64,000 nt of DNA from Thereva unica. Its lineage: Eukaryota; Arthropoda; Insecta; Diptera; Therevidae. The notes under the pieces are model-generated. The model worked only from the letters and a program-made list of their open reading frames with translations. It was not told the DNA's origin and ran no database searches. The translations under genes and the position numbers were made by a program. The stretch covers positions 96,398,070 through 96,462,069 of the forward strand of contig OX465282.1 of the NCBI GenBank assembly GCA_949987705.1, given 5' to 3'. Below are positions 55,016 through 64,000 of the stretch, piece by piece (position 1 is the stretch's first letter; each line of letters starts with the position of its first letter).

Positions 55016-55232
55016 GGTCTATTTCTTCATTCACAATGTGGAGGGATGTGGACTTCGTAGTTTTTCGTGAATGTTACCTCGGATGTGTAAAAATCTGTGC
55101 AACCATCATACTAAGAAACAATCTCATAATTGCTTCTATATTAGGGAATGCTGATTGGACACGATTGTTAAATATTACCCTAACATCTTCATTGGTTTTT
55201 TAAAAATTCGTCTAACTCCCCAAACTCAAGCG

Positions 55233-55374
55233 CCTTGGTTTTTTGCTATTTACCATTCAAAAATAAGCGACACTCACTGATCTGTTTTTATTGTTTTTAA
55301 TGTTTCAAATTACTAAAAACACATCAACGTCATCTGAGTGACGCTTATTTTTGAATGGCAAATAGCACAAAACC
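55233..55374. mobile_element. Short TIR element N
   Basis: Inverted arms of about 37 bp: GGTTTTTTGCTATTTACCAT ... AAAATAAGCG on the left and its near-complement CGCTTATTTTTGAATGGCAA ... ACAAAACC on the right. Total about 142 bp. No clear target duplication. Confidence 0.68.
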
Positions 55375-55760
55375 AATCCGGGTGGAGTCTTGAAGTCTTC
55401 CAAGAAATTTACAGGAAACTTTTGGGATGTTTAAAAAGTTCAGAAAAAAGGACCTTAATGATCCATTTTTCGAGTTACAGTGCCAAAATTTATTTTTTTC
55501 ATATATTTTTTTTTTACTAATAAACCCCTTTATTTCTGTTTTTTTCCTTCTTCCATGGAATACTATTGTTTTTCTTAATGAAATGAAGGCCCCATTCCTT
55601 AATCTTACAAAGATAGCTTATTTGTGAAAATAAACCGTTGTTTCATTACCTTGGGGCGGGCCACCAGAAGTTTATATGACAAGCGCTCACTTGGAATTTT
55701 TTTGGGTCACAAGCAAGTGGGGGCCCTAAGCTATAGCTTGTGCAGCTTATACGTAAATCC

Positions 55761-56021
55761 TACATTGAGTGCAGGATCTTTTTCTTCTGTTCCTTTAATC
55801 CAAGATGGTACATAAGGCGGAAACAGTTGTCCTCCTTGTTGTGGCCTTTTTTGGTACGGTTTTCCTCCTCGTTGTTCCTGTTTGGCTAGATTCTAGTTTG
55901 CACCTCGCTAGGGGTGGCCACTCCAATTCCATTTCCTTCGCGTGATTTCGTCATCCTTTCTTGGCCCTCACTGTGCAATAGTTCTGTATGAATTTGGAAT
56001 AACAAAACCGGTAGTCCAACT
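55761..56021. other. No gene recognised
   Basis: Unassigned spacer between the hAT relic and the arm relic. Confidence 0.35.
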
Positions 56022-56265
56022 TGAACGCCTGATAACCTATACAAGTCGCGAATGAGTGCATATAAGTATTTTAAAACGTTAAAACGGTGATATCTCATGA
56101 ATGGCAATTCGTACAGGAAAATGTATAATAACTCTTTTTGTTGAGAATCGCATGATCTACAAACTTTGTGAACATTACTTTATGATAGGACTTACGGTAT
56201 AAGCTGTAATTGGAAAAATCTGGTATTTTGACCCTAAAACTCTCTAAAAAATTAGCTTCCCGGGG
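56022..56265. repeat. Relic of the long-TIR element arm
   Basis: Strings such as GATAACCTATACAAGTCGCG, AAAACGGTGATATCTCATGA and CGCATGATCTACAAACTTTG match, in the same order, the inner arm at about 35310-35530. It is a diverged solitary fragment. Confidence 0.75.
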
Positions 56266-57117
56266 TAGAAAATCCGTAAACTTTATAACGCCTTATTAAG
56301 AACCCTAAAAGGAAGCTCTGTGCCAATTTTCAGCCTGTACCCAATCATTTCCGCTATTTTTACTATTTTACCTGTACTAATACAGATGAGGAACACGTTT
56401 CCTGCTTTGCCAATCTTGCATGAGGGTCTTTGAAAACATCTACCCGTATATGGTGCGAATAGTGCTGGTCATATAATTAGGGGTTACAATTTATGATTAT
56501 TTTCGTTTTAAGTTTGGAGACTACTGGACTAAGCAACGGTTCAAGCAGTAAATAATATTCAATGAAAAACAGTCAATAGCTAGTAGTTCGCATTTAGAAA
56601 GTGAGAGGGCTTTTATCCAAGCCAAGATAGTTTTCGAAGCCCCGCCTTAAATAAGGGAGTTGTATTCGAGATGAGGCCGAATATAGGGTTTGTATATTAA
56701 AGTTCCGGTCGATGACCGGAGCAGGTATAAATTAGTGATTAGTTCTACACCATCCACTGACATAGATAGAGAGATGTTGCATGTAGAGTTTAGCCGGACT
56801 TACACGAGTCAGAACTTTTGTCCCTTACATGATGGTAAATTGAACTGAGGTCTCACATTTTTAAAATGTTCCGGTTCAAAAATAATGTACTACTACTGTA
56901 TGAGCGTGTATTGAGGTAGGTACATTCATTCTTGATTATCGATTTTTAACTTGCATGAGGAAATGAGGGGAGGTGTGATCGAGAATATGTAGTGGAGAGA
57001 TATGTAATTCTTCTTTGTTACTTTTTTGGTCTTTTTTAAGTGGTAAGTTTATTCTCTAATACTTCTTTTGGGGCAATAAAATTTCCAACTTGAGAGACAA
57101 AATTGTAACATATAAGT
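56266..57117. other. Mostly unassigned; possible LINE RT thumb relic on the minus strand (56540-56860)
   Basis: Minus-strand pieces near 56850-56560 resemble a LINE thumb region (a VDGVEL stretch, then an I-Y-K-x-x-I-R-P-x-L-E-Y-like stretch in broken frames). Weak, and not assigned a separate entry. Confidence 0.3.
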
Positions 57118-57348
57118 AAGGGTATTCATTTCACTTTTCAAATGTTTGTAGTTTTGTAGTTTCGTAGCTTCGTAGTTCAATTGACATGAACGACTACATT
57201 GAATATTTTTCGTAGGTCATTTTTTCATATTTCGTAATATTGAAGGTGTGATTTTTACCTTCAAAATAGGTTAGTTTTTGAGAAAATGCCTAGAAAAAGC
57301 GAAAAACAAAAATTATTGGAAGCTTTAATCGATAAAGCTGTTCTCTAA

Positions 57349-57708
57349 GGGCCTGTGTGAATTGGGACTAAATTGATGACTAAACTAAATTTTACAGTTT
57401 TTGTCGTTAATGTAGGGAATTGCTGTGTGAATTCATTTGATGACTAAATTCAACTGACAATAGTGTTCACTTTTATAATTTATAGTATATGTTTTGTAAT
57501 ACAGTAAGCAACTAAATTTATGGATGCAGAAGATATCATTATTGACAACAGCCTATTAGTTCATCACCTTATTTTCCATTGTATTGAACTATTTTGAAAC
57601 AAATTCAACATCAATTTAGTCAACTGTCAAAAAATTTAGTCTCCTCGCCAAAAGACTAAATCCTGTATTATCGACACTAAATTTTAGTCACTGAATTCAC
57701 ACAGGCCC
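57349..57708 (+). mobile_element. PIF/Harbinger-type TIR element G, copy 1
   Basis: 360 bp, ends GGGCCTGTGTGAATTGGGAC and GTGACTGAATTCACAC-type complement finishing CAGGCCC, with TAA at 57346-57348 and 57709-57711. Contains repeated TAGTCATC/GATGACTA strings. Confidence 0.85.
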
Positions 57709-57757
57709 TAAGTATCGCTAGCCATTTTTTAAATTCAAAGCAATTAAATTCAACTAA

Positions 57758-58130
57758 GGGCCTGTGTGAATTCGATGACTAAAATTTAGTGTCGATAATA
57801 CAGTATTTAGTCTTCTGGCGAGGAGACTAAATTTTTTGACAGTTGACTAAATTGATGATGAATTTGTTTCAAAATAGTTCAATACAATGGGAAATAAAGT
57901 GAAGAACTAATAGGTTGCTGTCAATAATGATATCTTCTGCATCCATAAATTTAGTTGCTTATAACAAAACATTGTTGTATAACAAAACATATACTATAAA
58001 TTATAAAAGTAAAAACTATTGTCAATTGAATTTAGTCATCAAATGAATTCACACAGCAATTCCCTTCATTAACGACAAAAACTGCAAAATTTAGTTTAGT
58101 CATCAATTTAGTCCCAATTCACACAGGCCC
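57758..58130 (-). mobile_element. PIF/Harbinger-type TIR element G, copy 2, opposite orientation
   Basis: 373 bp, near-identical to copy 1 but inverted, with TAA at 57755-57757 and 58131-58133. The two copies lie 49 bp apart and can form a large hairpin. Confidence 0.85.
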
Positions 58131-58567
58131 TAAATAATTCAAAACAGCTGACAAATGTCAACATCAACTACGACAATTTAAAATTACGGAGCCGAAACTC
58201 AGTAGCTTCGTACTTCACACAAAATGTCGTAGTTGAAAAATATATGGAAATGAACTACAAAAACTACGAAAAACTACGAAGTACGACAATTACGACAAGT
58301 ACGAAGAATTTACGAAGTGAAATGAATACCCTTAGTATACATTGTAGAACATAGGTTTCTTACTCTTACTCTGAGGCAGCTGAATATGTATATTTGAATC
58401 AAACTCGTCAAAAAAGCTCTTCATTGGTATTTCTTTTCTTTCTTTCTTATAATTTGAGTTAAACTCAGAAGAAAAGACGGTAGGTATCAACAGAAGCTAC
58501 AATTTAAGCCCTGAAATAAGGTTCTACGATAATAGGGAACCTTACTGGAAATTTCCCCTCCGCTAGG

Positions 58568-58846
58568 GGCGCCAATGTATTATAACGTAAACATGAAGTG
58601 ACATTTATTAAACATGAAGTGACATATATTTATTTGGATGCAATTATATTAAGGGATCCTTTATTTTCGAAAGACCAAAAACTACGGAAACTATGGGTAA
58701 TAGCTGTGCGTTGCAAAAAGTTTAAGGGTTTAAGGAAGATTATGTTAAAGAAGTATTTGAGACAGATCAATAGATGAATATTAATATTTTTGTTGCTGTT
58801 TCTGTTATATTTTTGTTGTTTGTTTACGTTATACTTTGGTGGCGCC
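58568..58846. mobile_element. Short TIR element I
   Basis: GGCGCCAATGTATTATAACG at the left and CGTTATACTTTGGTGGCGCC at the right form imperfect inverted ends, about 279 bp. Inside, AACATGAAGTGACAT is tandemly repeated. No clear target duplication. Confidence 0.55.
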
Positions 58847-59682
58847 ATCTGAGTTTACCTTTGCGTAAGATTCCCTATTACAGTCCCTATAATTAAATGT
58901 AAAAAAATGGCCTTCTTTTGCTTTTTTTTTGCAAAAACCTGTTGACTGATTTTAATTGTCAAAAACTAATAATTTTCGCCTTTTTAGCGCTAACGTACTA
59001 TTTTTTGTTTTCTAAAACAAAATTTGCATGGTTTTACCTTGCGTCATAAAACTCGTTTGACAGACACGGTAAAGGGGAAAGATAAATGAGTGCGCAGAGT
59101 GCGGACGGACGGACAGACAGAGTCTTCTGCTAAAACTAAGGTTTCACTTCTCAGGCTACGTTTCCAATGCGAGCGTAGCACAGCGTGGATTTGTGTTCCC
59201 TTTCCCACTCGTGCAGTTTTACATATTAATCTCTCCTTCTAATTCACGCTGCAAACGCTGAAGCTGCAATCTGCAGTTGATCTATTTCTAGTGCAGCTTG
59301 AAGCTTTTCGAAAAATGTTAAAGTTTTTGGTAAAACTAGTTTTCGCTAGATGGAGTTTTTAAAGCTCTTCTAATTCTATTTCTAAAAATGCATTTATTTT
59401 TGACCAAAATGAAGAAATTCTAAAACGAAAATATATTTTTATAATTAATATGTCCTTTCGACGAAAATACGAGTGAAATTATTCATTGAAAATGCTTTTA
59501 AAATATTGAGAAAAAATAGGTGGCGTTTATGCTTTTGAAATTCTGATTCGAATATGATGAAACGTCGTTAACAAAGAACAGCTGATTACTTGTTTATATT
59601 AAAGTTATCAGTTTCTGGGTTTACTCGATTTTTTTTTGTTAATTTTTATACATTCATTACATTCTTGCTATTGCCACTAAAA
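58847..59682. other. Probable 5' flank of the second Harbinger element
   Basis: No coding signal. A candidate TIR start lies near 59150 (CAGGCTACGTTTCCAATGCG), but its partner would lie beyond the window end. Confidence 0.35.
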
Positions 59683-60512
59683 TGAATGAAGAGAACACAT
59701 TTAAATTCATAGAAGTTGTCCAAGGGACAGATTGTCTATGAAAAATTCTTCAAACAGCTATAAAAATGTCAACAAAAGGAATCATTTATGGGCGGAAATT
59801 GGAGGAAAATTTAATTTGTCAGGTACGAAGTGAATATGAATAATTATTGCATCCTGGAGCTGGTTCATCCAAAGGAACCAAATGGATCTTTTTTGACCAC
59901 CTCAAATTTCTGGATGAAGTCTATAAAAAGAGATGGTTCATTCTTTATATACATATTCAGATATTGCTATTATTACCTGCTCATTTCAGAGTAACAGATT
60001 CCACTATGTGGCCGAGTACACAAAAAGAAGCCACTGCGGTAGTTATATTAGAGGACTCACGTGCTGGAGATTCTCAAAACTTTCGGTTTTCCAATGTAAT
60101 TCTTCCTTTTTCTTGTAGCTCTTCACCAAACCCAATCCCTGTATGTTCTCTTTCCGTTTTATCAATCACTGTGTGTTCACCTTCAGTATCAATTCCCATA
60201 TGTTCTTCCTCCCCAATATCAATCCCTATGTGCTCTCCGTCCCCAATATCCAATCCAATTGCTGAGTATTCCGCTTCAGCCGAGTCACCAGAAGTTTCCA
60301 TACCGTCACCTCGGCCACAACCACGGACGAACCCGAGGACTATGGAGCAGGTATTTACTGAAAATACCAGGGAGTTAATCTATGCCATAAACACTCCACC
60401 TCAAGTGAGACCCTATGACACAATACTTGAATTCATAAGAGATACTTTAATTCATTTAGACGATGACAAAGCCCAATCGCTTGAAAAAGAATTAATGGAA
60501 ACTGTTTACAAA
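59683..60512 (+). pseudogene. MADF/Myb-SANT-like gene of Harbinger element 2
   Basis: A first part at 59683-59820 reads, with frameshifts, NTFKFIEVVQ, an IVYEKFFKQL-like stretch and YKNVNKRNHLWAEIGGKFNL, the MADF pattern. The open frame 59847-60515 continues with HPGAGSSKGTKWIFFDHLKF, reminiscent of the K-W-x-x-x-x-x-x-F-L block in Harbinger Myb-like proteins. A Pro/Ser-rich middle with SPISIPMC-type repeats follows, then a helical C-terminus (DTILEFIRDTLIHLDDDKAQ). It runs convergent with the transposase at 62640-63980, as in the other Harbinger family here. Element J sits right at its stop codon. Confidence 0.62.
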
Positions 60513-60514
60513 TA

Positions 60515-62539
60515 AGGTAATTGTATCGGTTATCGACAATTTAAGGTTTTCACATCACTTTGACAACTGATTAAAAATAATGTTCTTTAATATTTCAAGA
60601 CGGGGCAATGAAAAATCAATAGAGAAAAGTATTTATAACAATAACATTGCAAGTTCATCAAATGAAATTGTTCATGCATTAAATAAACATGAATTATTTA
60701 AAAAAAAGCAGAGTGCTTCGGTTTTCGACACTTTTATTTCAAACTGTTTCGGTTATCGACAGTTCTTGTATCGGTTTCCGACACCAACACATTTCGATAA
60801 CATAACACTTTATAATTGAATTTCTGAAGCTTCAAATGAATTACTTATTAGAATAAAAATGTTCTATATAGGTTATATTAACTCATAGAATGAACACAAC
60901 AAATTTTATAGGTGCAAAATAAGACGTTTTGTTTATTCAGACTGAAAATCAAAATTTATAAAATCATAAAATGCAAAAATTCGAAATACAGATAACAGCC
61001 CATAATGAGATAATTTTGCAAAATTGTTTTAAACTAAAATATACAATGAAACTAACAAGGGAAGTCTCTTTGGTGTCAAACGCGCAGAGCTGGCTTACAT
61101 TTTTTTTCTGGTTCTTCTTATCAAAACAAAGCTAAAAATGCATATCACAACCCCTACCTTGTTGCTATTTTTTGTATACCGATTTTTTAATTGTTTACTT
61201 TTAGGGGGATATGAATATTTTAAATCTTTAAAACGGCGATATCTCTTGAACGGCGATTCGTACGGAAAAATGTATAATATCATTTTTTGTAGATAATCGC
61301 ATGATCTACAAACTTTGTAAATAATATTTTATGGTAGGACTTTCCGTTTAAGAGATATTAGCCAAAAACAGAATTTTCTGTTTTTAGGGGGTTGTTTTTA
61401 AGGGAAGCGTACAACCAATTTTCCGAAACTTTTTTTAACATATTCTACTCACTAAAAACTATTTTTTTAAAAAAAGTTTGGCGAGTTAACATTTAGTTAG
61501 AGGTCTGCATTCGAATTTTGCTCTGACGACTGTACTATAAAAGTAAACAATTAACAAATTTTCATACAAAAAATATCAACAAGCTTTCGACAACTGCTCT
61601 TCGGTATACTGATATTTTTTTCGTTGTATTCCTATAACATCAAATAATTATATTAGTTTTGTAAAAAGATCTAAACAATTTTTCTAGCCATTTTCAGCCA
61701 ATATTTTTACCTGAAGATGACATTTTTCCTCACACGAATCTGTTTACAAAATTATGTTCCCTTTTTGTACGTTTTATTAATTTTTTAAACTAACTGATGC
61801 CTTTTTACTTCTTTTAATACCTTAAATAATAAAAAACTATTTTTATACATAAATCGCACATAAAACATTAATAAAAAAAAAACGAGGTTAGTTTTTGATC
61901 TAATACTATGATCTAATAATAATACACTTCATTATCAAAAGTAAAAAAACCGTTTTAACATTGAAGAATATTCACTACTTATTTCAAATAACACATTATT
62001 TATCTCTAATACGTACCTCATAAACTTAAAACAACACGTACAAAAAACAACAACGGAAAACTTCTTGCTTATAGCGGCAATGGGATGTTTACATTTCTAC
62101 AGTGACGAAAACCGAAACACTCATTGTGGGTATCGGTTTCCGATCATGGAGCTTTAAAAATACAAAACTGTTTCAAATTCATTTTTCTCTTCGTAATATG
62201 ATACTTTGATGTTTTGCCACCCCTATCATTTTTTTTTACAAGTTAGAAATCTTTTATAATAAATAAAATGTTCAGTTGTGTTTAGCTCTGTTCCTTAATC
62301 AAAGTTCTAAAAATGGCGACTTTAGACGAGAAATTGAGACTTTAGCTAAGAAAATCAAAATGTATTAATTATTTACATCGTATCATTGAAAAACCTCGTG
62401 TTAAACTTGTTGATTGATAATTCATTCTTCCGCTTATTTTATTACCGGAACTTTTTGTTTTGTTGTATATTAAATATATTCATTTGAATTTCAAAAGTGT
62501 CGATAACCGATACAGTGACGATAACCGATACAACTACCT
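60515..62539. mobile_element. TIR element J with repeated subterminal motifs (TA duplication)
   Basis: Ends AGGTAATTGTATCGGTTATC and the near-complement GATAACCGATACAACTACCT, 2025 bp, with TA at 60513-60514 and 62540-62541. TATCGGTT(A/T)(T/C)CGAC recurs at about 60524, 60717, 60750, 60767 and 62126, and inverted at about 62499 and 62517. No transposase frame is recognisable. A relic of the long-TIR arm lies inside. Confidence 0.72.
61193..61545. repeat. Relic of the long-TIR element arm
   Basis: Colinear with 35350-35660: AAATCTTTAAAACGGCGATA, TTTTTGTAGATAATCGCATG, TTTAAGAGATATTAGCCAAA, GCGTACAACCAATTTTCCGA, TCTGACGACTGTACTATAA. Higher identity and longer than the relic at 56022. Confidence 0.82.
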
Positions 62540-62639
62540 TATAGGTAGAATAAATAAAATAAAATTATAAAAACAATGCATTTATTATCTCTTGTCAATT
62601 TCGGACATCATTTAGGAAATCTTTTAGAATATCTCGCAA

Positions 62640-63980
62640 AGTGAGAGCATCGTACGTTGAATTATTAGATCCCAATCTCACAGCACAATGTCTCTAATTT
62701 CCCACATCTGCTTCGGTTATTGGTGAAATACTCTCGCAGCCCATTGGCGGGTACAGAGGTGACCTTGTTTTGCGGATGAAATTATGCAAAACAACAGTAC
62801 TTCAGTACTATTGACTTAGCAAGTTCCGGATTTGCACATATCACAGTGTGGTAAATACGGAACTTAGTAACCATAATCCCGAAAGTGTTTTTAATGATAC
62901 GTCGTGCAGTTGAAAGGCACTTATTGTACTTTTCTTTGTCTAATGGCAAAGATCGCCCACAATACGGTCGCATAAGGTGGCGTTTTAAGGGGAATGCCTC
63001 ATCTCCCACAATGTAATGTGGGAACTTTGTGTTGGTATTAGGCAGCTCTACATCTTCCGGCAATTCTAAGCTATTATTTAATAAATGCTGTCCGAAATCA
63101 GAACGCCGTAAGATACCTCCTATTGACATATATTTTTAATGAATAATATTATTAAGAATAATAATAAACAAAATAGTATCTACCGTCAGATTCAGACCCA
63201 AACGCACCAATATTGGCATATGTATAATTAAAGTCCGAGTCGCACACTGCCATTAGTACTATCGAAAATGTTTTTTTATAATTGTGATATAGTGTTCCAC
63301 TATGAGCTGGAGCTTGGATAATGCAGTGTTTGCCGTCAATAGCCCCGATGCAATTCGGCATTCCTGTTTTTAGCCAAAATTGTTTAGCGATTTCTCGTAG
63401 TTGTTCTAGGGTGGGTTTCGGGATGAATTCATTATTTAAATTACACCATATTACTTCCGTCGTTTCTTTTATTATTTTATGGACTGTTGATTTTCCCATC
63501 CGGAAAGCATAGGATAAGCTACTATAGTTCATGTCAGTAGCTAGGAACCTAAAAATACACCGTATCAGAACGTTCCCTTTTTCATTTTAAATATTTCTTT
63601 ATTTACCTCAATGTTACAAGTAACCTATCTCGTTCACTAATTGGTTTCCTTATTGAGGATTTAGCTAAACAAGGTCCTACTTTATGAAGCAATAAATCAA
63701 ACTGCTCCCGACTCATTCTGGTGTAGTTAAAAAAGCTTTCATGATCCCCAAGCAACAACATTTCATTTATTAAATTTGAGGCATCGCCAAACTTCTCACG
63801 CTGTTTAAACAACTCACGGACCCACCAGCGCCTACCTTTTCTTTTTTGCCTATTGTTGCTCATTAAAATCGCTTGCGATAATGTGAAATAATAACGCAAT
63901 ATTATTGATCGTCTGTGGCTATCCATTTTGCATAAAATATAAAATTTGCTGTCACAAATCAGCTGTTTACTTCCTTCCAC
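62640..63980 (-). pseudogene. PIF/Harbinger transposase, second family, three exons, catalytic Glu lost
   Basis: Exon 1 ends at 63607, exon 2 spans 63548-63184 and exon 3 starts at 63119; all introns are GT-AG and the joins VTL-RFLATDMNYSS and SESDG-GILRRSDF are in frame. Start is MEGSK (63980) or, nearer family length, MDSHRR (63926). Asp1 lies in CIGAIDGKHC and Asp2 in IVGDEAFPL. The Glu position reads RRIIKNTFG, Lys instead of Glu. After NPELAKSIVL a frameshift near 62800 precedes the conserved VVLHNFIRK, found in another frame. Both lesions predict an inactive enzyme. Only distantly similar to the transposases at 10-15 kb. Confidence 0.88.
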
Positions 63981-64000
63981 TTCGAAATTCGAAGCTCACG

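Larger units (their letters stand above)
53345..55760. mobile_element. hAT-like relic with nested insertions
   Basis: The left end CAGGGCCGGATTTAGACTT is of the hAT type. At 55715-55760 GGGGGCCCTAAGCTATAGC ... ACGTAAATCC reads as the inverted counterpart, lacking the last seven bases. No transposase is readable. It holds element M, a LINE fragment and element N. The right end is truncated, so no duplication can be checked. Confidence 0.6.
57118..58333. mobile_element. TIR element H, Harbinger-like derivative, host of two copies of element G
   Basis: Ends AAGGGTATTCATTTCACTT and GAAATGAATACCCTT, with AGT at 57115-57117 and 58334-58336 (a TA duplication is an alternative reading). The subterminal regions are rich in TTCGTAG/CTACGAA strings. 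At 57287 a frame MPRKSEKQKLLEALIDKAVL starts and is cut off by the first G copy. It resembles the N-terminus of Harbinger transposases. Confidence 0.68.

Overview
This is a eukaryotic, almost certainly insect, window that is AT-rich and built almost entirely of transposable elements. I could not recognise any host protein-coding gene. The evidence is the mix of families: I-like, RTE-like and jockey-like non-LTR retrotransposons, a CsRn1-type Ty3/gypsy LTR element, PIF/Harbinger, hAT and Helitron DNA elements, spliced transposase genes with GT-AG introns, and many short terminal-inverted-repeat (TIR) elements. The insect order cannot be fixed from this sequence. The one candidate host feature is a low-confidence untranslated first exon (about 49955-51361) ending in a good splice donor.

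Layout. 1-7111: decayed non-LTR fragments (RNase H and 3' ends, both strands). 8365-9604: three short TIR elements nested in one another, each with its own 3-bp target duplication. 10065-15328: two nearly identical PIF/Harbinger transposons in opposite orientation, the second inserted near the 3' end of the first. Each carries an intact-looking two-exon DDE transposase and a convergent MADF-domain gene. 15361-16040: an RTE-type endonuclease remnant split by a short TIR element. 16500-19446: a Helitron helicase remnant cut by two hAT-type insertions with perfect 8-bp target duplications. 22140-23200: a non-LTR remnant. 24195-29819: a complete LTR retrotransposon on the minus strand, with nearly identical LTRs, a broken gag and one long pol frame that has lost part of the reverse transcriptase (RT) fingers.

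30103-40069 is the most elaborate part. A 48-bp satellite was split by a full-length I-like non-LTR element (12-bp target duplication). That element contains a tRNA-derived SINE-like insertion and a 3.4-kb element with roughly 750-bp TIRs. The long-TIR element carries an RTE-like 3' fragment, itself split by a PIF/Harbinger deletion derivative: five nested levels. The 200-N gap here is probably an artefact, because 14 bp are repeated on its two sides.

41050-48215: two more non-LTR relics on the minus strand, one split by an LTR-like TGT...ACA insertion and one by two short TIR elements. 48216-53344: mostly AT-rich sequence without recognisable elements, holding the candidate first exon. 53345-55760: a hAT relic with nested insertions. 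57115-58336: a TIR element holding two inverted copies of a smaller one. 59683-64000: a second PIF/Harbinger family (MADF-like gene and convergent three-exon transposase, running off the window) interrupted by a 2-kb TA-flanked element with repeated subterminal motifs.

Only the two transposases at 10-15 kb and the pol polyprotein have long undamaged frames. Most calls below rest on protein motifs, target duplications and inverted repeats read by eye; no alignments or database searches were run.
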